Shown piece after piece: positions 58,665 to 64,000 of a DNA stretch of 64,000 nt. Numbering within the stretch: position 1 is the first letter of the stretch; each line of letters opens with the position of its first letter. The stretch comes from Oscillibacter hominis (lineage in GTDB: Bacteria; Bacillota; Clostridia; Oscillospirales; Oscillospiraceae), in NCBI RefSeq assembly GCF_014334055.1, contig NZ_CP060490.1:992001-1056000 (forward strand), written 5' to 3'. Both the position numbers and the translations under genes were made by a program. Below the pieces are notes generated by a model that was not told the DNA's origin, did no database searches, and was given only the letters and a program-made list of their open reading frames with translations.

Positions 58665-59015
58665 CTACCTCCGCTTGCGGCGCATATATGCCCGCTTCTG
58701 CTCCCGTAGGGCAGCCCCGGCACAGGCCGGGGAGCAGTACCGCTGCCGCCCGTCCGGGAGAAATGCCCTGCCGCATACCGGGCAAGGCCGGGTTTCTGTG
58801 ATACGCTCCACGGTCAACGACCTTTCCAGCACAGGATCAAGGGGCAGCACCGCCGAACGGAAATAGCGGCAATAAGCGCCCGTCCAGCACTTGCCCAGCA
58901 TATAGCAGGGACAGTCCAGCGGCAGGCAGCCATAGTCTTTATCGTAGTTGGCGCACCACTTTGTCACCAGCTTGCGGATCGCCGCCTTTTCCTGCCGGGT
59001 CAGTTCACGGCTCAT
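58665..59015 (-). CDS. Cysteine-rich VLP-type protein
   Basis: A 116-residue protein with many cysteines: KLVTKWCANYDKDYGCLPLDCPCYMLGKCWTGAYCRYF near 16-52 and a zinc-ribbon-like CPVCGRAF...YCSPACAGAALREQKR near 75-108. This is the cysteine-rich VLP family of clostridial elements. GGGGG precedes the ATG at 59015. It overlaps the upstream small gene by 11 nt. Confidence 0.82.
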   Translation of the reverse strand: MSRELTRQEKAAIRKLVTKWCANYDKDYGCLPLDCPCYMLGKCWTGAYCRYFRSAVLPLDPVLERSLTVERITETRPCPVCGRAFLPDGRQRYCSPACAGAALREQKRAYMRRKRR

Positions 59016-59190
59016 TTTTGCCCCCTGTCTTGGACTTGAGCTGTTCCCGGTAGCAGAACACGCAGCCGATCCCGCGCCAGTAGGAGCAGCCGTCACAGCG
59101 GGAGCCTTTGGGCGGCAGGCTGGGCGGAACACCCTTGAAGAAGCTCTTTTCTTTCATAAAGTCCTCATAGGGACTGTTGGTAAATCTCAT
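59005..59190 (-). CDS. Small cysteine-containing element protein
   Basis: A 61-residue protein with CDGCSYWRGIGCVFCYREQ near 32-50. Its ATG overlaps the stop of the DUF4366 gene (ATGA) and GAGGA lies upstream. Its own 3' end overlaps the cysteine-rich VLP gene. No function is known. Confidence 0.65.
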   Translation of the reverse strand: MRFTNSPYEDFMKEKSFFKGVPPSLPPKGSRCDGCSYWRGIGCVFCYREQLKSKTGGKNEP

Positions 59191-59906
59191 GCTTCATCCT
59201 CACTTTCCGTTTCGTCCTCGTCCTCCCAAGGCGGGGTATCGTCGTAATCGTCGCCGTAGTCCTCCGCAGCGTCGGTGGCCTGCTGCTTTTTGGGGCGGTA
59301 GATCTTGAAATACCAGCCAGCCACGCCGCCGATGACCGCCACGGCCAGCACCAGCAGGATCGTCCCGCCGCTGTTCTTGGGCTGCTCCGGCTCGGGGTCA
59401 GGCTCCGGCTCTACCACAGGCACAGGTTCGGGAGCCTTGCCCTGGCACTCGCCCATATTCACGGCGCAGACGGTGCAATCCGTGTTGATAGCACCCACGG
59501 CGCATTTGTCCGCGCAGGCACACTCCGGCAGCTCACCGCCCGCAGCCTGCATCGCCGCCAGCAGGTCGGCCTCGTCCACCATGTTCAAAAAGTAGGTCTG
59601 GTACTGCTCGCCGTCCTCGTCGGTGGGCTTGTCATAGTCAATGACGATGTAAAAGGTGTTGCCGCCGCTGGTCTGCACCGTGATGAACTGCTTATTGGTG
59701 GCCTTGTCGTAGAGCAGGTCACGGGTCACAAGGTTGCCATCCTCGATGAAGCCCTCGCCGGGGTCAACGGTTTCGGCGGGCAGCGCCTCCACCGGGGCAA
59801 GGCCGTCCCATTCCTCACCGCCCCCGGCGTAGGCAGTAACCGCCATGCCGCACATCAAAACAGCGGCGCAGAGCGCCGCCGTCAGCTTCTTCATCCACTT
59901 GTTCAT
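59187..59906 (-). CDS. CD1107-family (DUF4366) membrane protein
   Basis: A 239-residue exported protein with a signal peptide (cleavage near AYAGG), an external domain with FYIVIDYDKPTDEDGEQYQTYFLNMVDEADLL near 85-115, a Pro/Glu-rich spacer (about 160-178), a membrane segment (about 182-200) and an acidic tail. This is the CD1107/DUF4366 family that marks these conjugative elements and probably forms part of the transfer apparatus. It overlaps the DUF4315 gene by 4 nt. Confidence 0.88.
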   Translation of the reverse strand: MNKWMKKLTAALCAAVLMCGMAVTAYAGGGEEWDGLAPVEALPAETVDPGEGFIEDGNLVTRDLLYDKATNKQFITVQTSGGNTFYIVIDYDKPTDEDGEQYQTYFLNMVDEADLLAAMQAAGGELPECACADKCAVGAINTDCTVCAVNMGECQGKAPEPVPVVEPEPDPEPEQPKNSGGTILLVLAVAVIGGVAGWYFKIYRPKKQQATDAAEDYGDDYDDTPPWEDEDETESEDEA

Positions 59907-60154
59907 TCACTGTCCTCCTTATCCGCAGACTTCGAGACATTCTGTCCCAAAGCGCCGCCGCTTTTGATGGTCTGGAGCAGCATGGGCAGGTCGGTGAGCG
60001 AAACGCTCATGCCGCGCACGATCTCCACGATCTCACTGTTTTCCGCCTCCAGTTTTTTCTGCTCCAGCTCCTTGAGCCGTGCCTGCTGCTCGTTGATCTT
60101 GGCCGTGACCTTTTCGATCTCGGCCTGAATTTTTGCGCTTTTGGAGATAGCCAT
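59903..60154 (-). CDS. DUF4315 family protein
   Basis: An 83-residue coiled-coil protein (AKIQAEIEKVTAKINEQQARLKELEQKKLEAENSEIVEIVRGM) of the DUF4315 family, always found between the CD1107 and CD1108 genes. Palindrome copy 7 lies inside its 3' coding end and supplies the residues LGQNVSKSAD. Confidence 0.85.
   Translation of the reverse strand: MAISKSAKIQAEIEKVTAKINEQQARLKELEQKKLEAENSEIVEIVRGMSVSLTDLPMLLQTIKSGGALGQNVSKSADKEDSE
59930..59952. repeat. 23-bp palindrome, copy 7
   Basis: CTTCGAGACA and TGTCCCAAAG around TTC, with one mismatch between the arms. It lies inside the DUF4315 coding sequence. Confidence 0.75.
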
Positions 60155-60166
60155 AAAAACCTCCTG

Positions 60167-61816
60167 TCAAAATAGTTTTCCGTAGGCGTAGAAATGGGAC
60201 TGCCAGTAGCTCGTGTTGAGGTTGGCGTAGCTGATGGGGTCGCCACAATGAAGCATCCAGCCGTCGCCCACATAGATGCCCACATGGGAAATCCCCGGCG
60301 TGTCATAAGTCCCCGTGAAGAACACCAAGTCGCCGGGTTTGGGGCTGCTTGTCCGTGCGGAGATGTTGTATAGCCCCTGCGCCCCCAGCCGTCCGAAGTC
60401 CCAGCCACATTGATTGTAAACATAGCTGACGAAGCCGGAGCAGTCGAAGGATGTGGACGGACTGCTGCCGCCCCAAACATAGGGGTATCCCACATACTTC
60501 TCCGCTTCTTTCAGAATGGCGGCAAAGGTTTCATCGGCAAGATAGTCCTCGGGGATCTCATGCAACGGGGGTTTGTTGGTGTACTTGCCCACATAGGGCG
60601 AGGACAGGAACAGGTCGGGGCGGTTGCCCAGCGTCGCCATATAGAGGGCGTACCGGGACAGGGTTTCCTCGCCCATAATGTAAACGGGCAGATGGGAGAG
60701 ATTGAAGTTTTCCAGCGTCACGGTGCAGATGTAATAATCGTAATACACCCGGTAGGTGTCGCTGTGGGTGTTGCCGTCCTCGTCTGTCCAAGTGTCCGTT
60801 TCCAAGTAATACCGCCGTTCCACCACCACATCCTCGGTCAAAATGTACTGGCGGTCAAAGAGCATTTGGAGCGTCCCCCGCACCTCGTCCAGCGTCCACT
60901 CGCCCTCATGGAGCGCGCAGACGATGGACAGCAGCACATAGGGATCGTGTTCGATGGTGTCAAGGTCAAAATGATATTCGTCGTAATCGTGGGTGCGGGT
61001 GTAGGTGTCGAGGTAGCGTTGCAGCTCGTCCTCCAGAGCGCAGTAGGTAGCCTCCGCCCCCAGCAGGTCAGCGTCCTCGGCGGCATAGGTGGATGCGCCG
61101 ATGGCTCCGGCCACGCCGTTGCCCACCGTCACCAGCGAGGACATACACGATTGCAGTACTACCAGCAACAGAAACGCCGCCAGCAGCAGGAGCAGCCCGC
61201 CGGGGTGTTCCTTGATGTAGGCGGACACCTTTTCCGTCAGCTTGCCCGTGACGGACGCCGTGCCCTCGGCGGCCTTGGCGGTCTGTCTGGCAGCCTCCCG
61301 CGCCTGCTTTGCGTACTGACGCTTGATCTTCTGCTTTTGCAGATACCGGGACACCGCGCCGCCCTCCTGCATTTCCGGGTGTTCCTCCACGGTCTTGCGG
61401 TAGTAATAATCCGCCGTGGCCTTGATATGCTTGCTTTCGGCACGCTCCACCGCCTTTGCCGGGTGCTCCCGGATGACCTTGCGGAGCTTGCGCCTGCCGA
61501 AGCGGTACACGGACTCTGCCGCCAGCTCGGAACGGTGTGCGCCCTCCGTGCCGACATTTTCATGCTCGACCTCATAGAGCTTGCCATGAACAAAACCGTG
61601 GACGCCGTGTCCGGCGGTATGGGCAAGACGCATGACCGCACCGGGCTTTTTCGGCGGCTTCTGCTTTGCCAGCTTCTCCCTTGCGGCGTCCAGCTTCTCG
61701 CCCCGGCGCTCCATCCGCAGCTTGGACGCCGCCGTTTGCTCTTGCCGGCTTTTCCGCCGAAACTTGGACTTCGGGACATTTTGTCCCGAAGTGTGGTTAC
61801 TCGTCTGTTCGCTCAT
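60167..61816 (-). CDS. CD1108-family NlpC/P60 peptidoglycan hydrolase
   Basis: A 549-residue protein. The first 200 residues are basic and probably cytoplasmic, a membrane segment is at about 210-230 (GLLLLLAAFLLLVVLQSC), and the external part has a linker domain and a C-terminal NlpC/P60 domain (about 430-549). The catalytic Cys is in SFDCSGFVSY near 457 and the His in ISHVGIYVG near 507. It should cut peptide crosslinks so the transfer channel can cross the wall. The ATG at 61816 follows GGAGG by 9 nt and overlaps the end of the VirB4 exon by 20 nt. Palindrome copy 8 lies inside the N-terminal coding region. Confidence 0.9.
   Translation of the reverse strand: MSEQTSNHTSGQNVPKSKFRRKSRQEQTAASKLRMERRGEKLDAAREKLAKQKPPKKPGAVMRLAHTAGHGVHGFVHGKLYEVEHENVGTEGAHRSELAAESVYRFGRRKLRKVIREHPAKAVERAESKHIKATADYYYRKTVEEHPEMQEGGAVSRYLQKQKIKRQYAKQAREAARQTAKAAEGTASVTGKLTEKVSAYIKEHPGGLLLLLAAFLLLVVLQSCMSSLVTVGNGVAGAIGASTYAAEDADLLGAEATYCALEDELQRYLDTYTRTHDYDEYHFDLDTIEHDPYVLLSIVCALHEGEWTLDEVRGTLQMLFDRQYILTEDVVVERRYYLETDTWTDEDGNTHSDTYRVYYDYYICTVTLENFNLSHLPVYIMGEETLSRYALYMATLGNRPDLFLSSPYVGKYTNKPPLHEIPEDYLADETFAAILKEAEKYVGYPYVWGGSSPSTSFDCSGFVSYVYNQCGWDFGRLGAQGLYNISARTSSPKPGDLVFFTGTYDTPGISHVGIYVGDGWMLHCGDPISYANLNTSYWQSHFYAYGKLF
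61769..61791. repeat. 23-bp palindrome, copy 8
   Basis: CTTCGGGACA and TGTCCCGAAG around TTT, a perfect palindrome inside the start of the CD1108-family gene, coding for GQNVPKS. Confidence 0.9.
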
Positions 61817-62072
61817 GGGCAAGATCCTCCGGGCGGGTCGTCAGCAGGTCATAGATCTCTCCACGGGGGAAACGATCTACAAACGGGATGGTGACATTCC
61901 CATAGAACAGCAAGCCCTCGCCGGAATTGGAGTGCGTGATGTAGGAGAGCTGATGCTCGGAAATGCCGAGCTGCTTTGCCAAGATCGCACGGTCGCTCTG
62001 CGCCTGCGACAGCAGCACCATGAAATCCGTGTTGTCCAGAATGTTCTCAATCTCACGGCTGGCCAGCAGGTC
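61797..62072 (-). pseudogene. VirB4-type transfer ATPase, 3' exon interrupted by intron
   Basis: 91 residues in frame from the intron junction: DLLASREIENILDNTDFMVLL, then KQLGISEHQLSYITHSNSGEGLLFYGN and FVDRFP. This is the C-terminus of the VirB4/TraE-like (CD1110) conjugation ATPase. The upstream sequence is a group II intron, so the 5' exon lies beyond the right edge. If the intron splices, the ATPase is functional; otherwise the gene is broken. Confidence 0.82.
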
Positions 62073-64000
62073 GTAGGGTAGGGTAAAGGCGCCTTGCCGC
62101 CGTTGGCGGTAGGTTTCCTACACCCTCCCTCGGAACCGGACTTACTCCTCTCGAAGTATCCGGCTCCCCATTAGTAATTAACGTATTGATTAGTGTCTGT
62201 GTATTCTTTCATGGCACTTGCTACAAACAACAAGCGTTTTCCGCCGCTTCTTTTTCATCACGGTTTCCCAATCAGAATTACCCAATTCGTTTAAGTTCCG
62301 TATAACGTGAACCTCATACAAATCGGCTTCTTTACACCCACATAGTTCACAAACTCTGGCATTGAGCCGTTGTCTAATAGTGGTTTTCCAGCTGAATTTC
62401 TTTCTCTGATAAATGATGTCACTCGCTTCGCCACGCTTACAATCTGCGATTTTAACAGGGCGAACACGTTTTGTTCCTGCTTTAGTTTCATAAGGGACAG
62501 ACCATGTTTTCCCGTCTTTATACTGGCGAATGATTTTGCGGATACTGGTTTTGTGCTTATTAGCAATCGTCTTTAAGCAACTGTACTCCATAAGATAGCA
62601 GAAGTAGTCCAGCGTGTGATAATCACAAGCCAGATTGTAATAGTTGCATAATCCTCTTGCTTCGGCATTGTACTGTTCCACAATCTCATAATCCGCAAGG
62701 TTGAGAAGTCCGGCTCGGTGTATCGGCTGAAACTCCCCGTTTTCCTTTTGGCGAATGACTTTCTTTGCAAACATGAATTTCTCAATCTTTTCCGTATGGG
62801 GAACAGACAGGGCAACTTTCATGTGCAGGGTACGGGATTTTCTCCACGTTCCGTTTTTCATTCTGTGACCTTTGACTTCCTGATTTCTGCGGACGCAAAT
62901 ATCATATCCAATGAAACGGACTTTTTCGGAGCTGTGCGTTATCAGCGTCTTTTCCTCGCTTAGAGTTAATTTCAGCTCTGTGCTTAGAAATTCAGCGATT
63001 TCGGCTTTCAAGTCCTCACATTCCGCTTTTGTGCCGCACACACCTGCCAGCCAATCGTCCGCATAACGGACAAAAGTGAACTTCTTGTTGTCGGCAGGTT
63101 TGCAGGGCAGATTTCTCATAGCTTTCTTCTGTGCCCTATGCTGGTCAATCAGTTCTTGTCTTGCCGCTTCATCAGCGGTATGGTCAATCCAATAAGACAG
63201 TCTTTTTAATTCTTTGCTTGCCGCATGATATTCCTGTGTCTGATATGCAGACCTCGGCTTATCAAAGCGTTCTGCGATTTCCCGAAACTTCTTGTCCAGC
63301 TCATTCAGATAGATATTTGCAAGTATTGGAGAACAGATACCACCCTGCGGGGAACCGCTGTAAGTGGCGTTGTATTTCCAATTCTCGATATACCCAGCTT
63401 TCAAAAACTGGCGAATGATGTTCAGAAAACGACTGTCCTTGATTTTCCTGCTCAAAATCTCAATCAATTTTTCGTGATTGATGTTATCAAAACAACCTTG
63501 TATATCGCCCTCGATAAACCAGACCACGCCTGTGAAGTCAGAAGAAATCTGACGGAGTGCGGTATGACAGCTTTTACCCGGTCTGAAACCGTGGGAGTGG
63601 CTGTCAAAGACAGGTTCATAGATAGCTTCTAAAATCATTCTGACAACTTCTTGCAGGAGCTTGTCACGGAAAGACGGGATACCCAGCGGACGGAGCTTTC
63701 CGTTTTTCTTTGGAATATACTCACGCCTTACAGGATTGGCTTTGTAGGTTCCGTCCTTTAGTGACTGGATTAACTCTTTTACATAGAAGTCACTGAAACC
63801 GTCTGCGGTATCGTTGTCGATACCCTGTGTTGTTGCACCTTTGTTTGCATAAAGTTTCTGATAGGCGGCGTAGTAAATATCTTCACGAAGTAAGTATCTG
63901 TAAAGTCTTGTGAATACGCCGTCTTTGTGTTCGCTGGAACACTTTTCAATACGCTCTAAAATTTCAGATGTTGGTTTCATTGAGGTTTCTCCTCCCTTTC
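62073..64000 (-). mobile_element. Group II intron (3' part with its maturase gene)
   Basis: Domain V is at 62133-62166 (GAGCCGGAT, tetraloop-like TTCGAGAG region, ATCCGGTTC-type closing arm GTCCGGTTC, 34 nt). Domain VI follows and the intron appears to end in CCCTAC at 62073, directly before the VirB4 codon GAC. The reverse transcriptase occupies domain IV. The 5' end (domains I-III) lies beyond the window. Confidence 0.88.
62190..63980 (-). CDS. ltrA: Group II intron reverse transcriptase/maturase
   Basis: A 596-residue intron-encoded protein. The reverse transcriptase domain spans about 60-350 with the catalytic FVRYADDWLAG near 303, YSGSPQGGICSPILANIYL near 205 and IEGDIQGCFDNINH near 155. 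The maturase X domain follows (about 400-520), then an HNH endonuclease with CELCGCKEADLYEVHVIRNL and CSKCHERIH. The common VHHIRKL reads VHVIRNL here, so endonuclease activity may be altered. GGGAGGAG lies 8 nt before the ATG. It promotes splicing and retrohoming of the intron inserted in virB4. Confidence 0.93.
   Translation of the reverse strand: MKPTSEILERIEKCSSEHKDGVFTRLYRYLLREDIYYAAYQKLYANKGATTQGIDNDTADGFSDFYVKELIQSLKDGTYKANPVRREYIPKKNGKLRPLGIPSFRDKLLQEVVRMILEAIYEPVFDSHSHGFRPGKSCHTALRQISSDFTGVVWFIEGDIQGCFDNINHEKLIEILSRKIKDSRFLNIIRQFLKAGYIENWKYNATYSGSPQGGICSPILANIYLNELDKKFREIAERFDKPRSAYQTQEYHAASKELKRLSYWIDHTADEAARQELIDQHRAQKKAMRNLPCKPADNKKFTFVRYADDWLAGVCGTKAECEDLKAEIAEFLSTELKLTLSEEKTLITHSSEKVRFIGYDICVRRNQEVKGHRMKNGTWRKSRTLHMKVALSVPHTEKIEKFMFAKKVIRQKENGEFQPIHRAGLLNLADYEIVEQYNAEARGLCNYYNLACDYHTLDYFCYLMEYSCLKTIANKHKTSIRKIIRQYKDGKTWSVPYETKAGTKRVRPVKIADCKRGEASDIIYQRKKFSWKTTIRQRLNARVCELCGCKEADLYEVHVIRNLNELGNSDWETVMKKKRRKTLVVCSKCHERIHRH

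Larger units (their letters stand above)
47133..64000. mobile_element. Integrative conjugative element, CD1107/Tn1549-like (left part)
   Basis: Recombinase, sigma-like regulator, relaxase, MobC, DUF4316-, DUF4315-, DUF4366-type proteins, a CD1108-type NlpC/P60 hydrolase and a VirB4 ATPase are encoded together, nearly all leftwards, ending next to tRNA-Ala. This order is typical of clostridial Tn1549-like elements. The exact left end lies between 47133 and 47224; the right end is outside the window. Cargo includes an ECF sigma operon and a SUKH-type gene. Confidence 0.85.

Noticed and set aside
49215-61791. CRISPR array
   Set aside because: The eight repeats are palindromic but irregularly spaced by hundreds to thousands of bases, with no spacers or cas genes.
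60410-61894. 494-residue open frame on the plus strand
   Set aside because: It mirrors the CD1108-family hydrolase gene and shows low-complexity composition from reading GC-rich DNA backwards.

Overview
The window looks like chromosomal DNA of a strictly anaerobic, GC-rich gut member of the Clostridia (Oscillospiraceae-like: Flavonifractor, Lawsonibacter or Intestinimonas relatives). The basis is Firmicute-type promoters and ribosome binding sites, TPP and c-di-GMP-I riboswitches, ATP-dependent PEP carboxykinase, a selenium-dependent molybdenum hydroxylase cluster, and a CD1107/Tn1549-type conjugative element. The genus is inference.

Region 1 (1-4.1 kb): the 5' part of a secreted surface protein whose leader carries a candidate attenuator followed by a c-di-GMP-I riboswitch with its own terminator. 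Next come a TPP-riboswitch-controlled thiamine transporter (thiT) and a divergent thiamine pyrophosphokinase (thiN).

Region 2 (4.1-19.1 kb): a selenium-dependent molybdenum hydroxylase (SDMH) island. It encodes two hydroxylases, one a fused 2Fe-2S/Mo protein and one a three-subunit XdhABC enzyme. It also encodes the cofactor cytidylyltransferase MocA, the accessory proteins YqeC and YqeB, SelD, a cysteine desulfurase, a selenium-type LysR regulator, the YedE transporter, a short TusA/YedF-like protein and a DUF3343 protein. A ModE-like regulator and a cytidylate-kinase-like gene sit inside it. No selA, selB or tRNA-Sec was seen, so SelD here probably serves the labile-selenium cofactor. The likely physiology is anaerobic purine or related heterocycle oxidation.

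Region 3 (19.1-46.7 kb): ordinary chromosome. It holds pckA, rsmA next to a G5/3D cell-wall protein, and a LysR gene. It holds an Lrp-type regulator divergent from an uptake/hydrolysis operon (M20 amidohydrolase, YhdT-like subunit, SSS symporter, formamidase-family protein) followed by an LctP-type permease. A DNA-damage neighbourhood follows (Y-family polymerase, SOS box, SRAP protein), then a GAF-GGDEF diguanylate cyclase, tRNA-Pro flanked by a small att-like duplication, a pilin-like protein, proBA, a FliB-like protein, and an aldo-keto reductase/MerR pair behind a 19-bp-spacer promoter.

Region 4 (46.9 kb to the end): a tRNA-Ala locus with a truncated tRNA copy, then an integrative conjugative element transcribed leftwards. 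It encodes a large serine recombinase, a sigma-like regulator, a six-gene ECF sigma/DUF4367/lipoprotein cargo operon, a relaxase, MobC, and CD1107/CD1108-type transfer proteins. A VirB4 ATPase gene is interrupted by a group II intron that runs off the right edge. Eight copies of a 23-bp palindrome are scattered through the element and are not explained by its genes.
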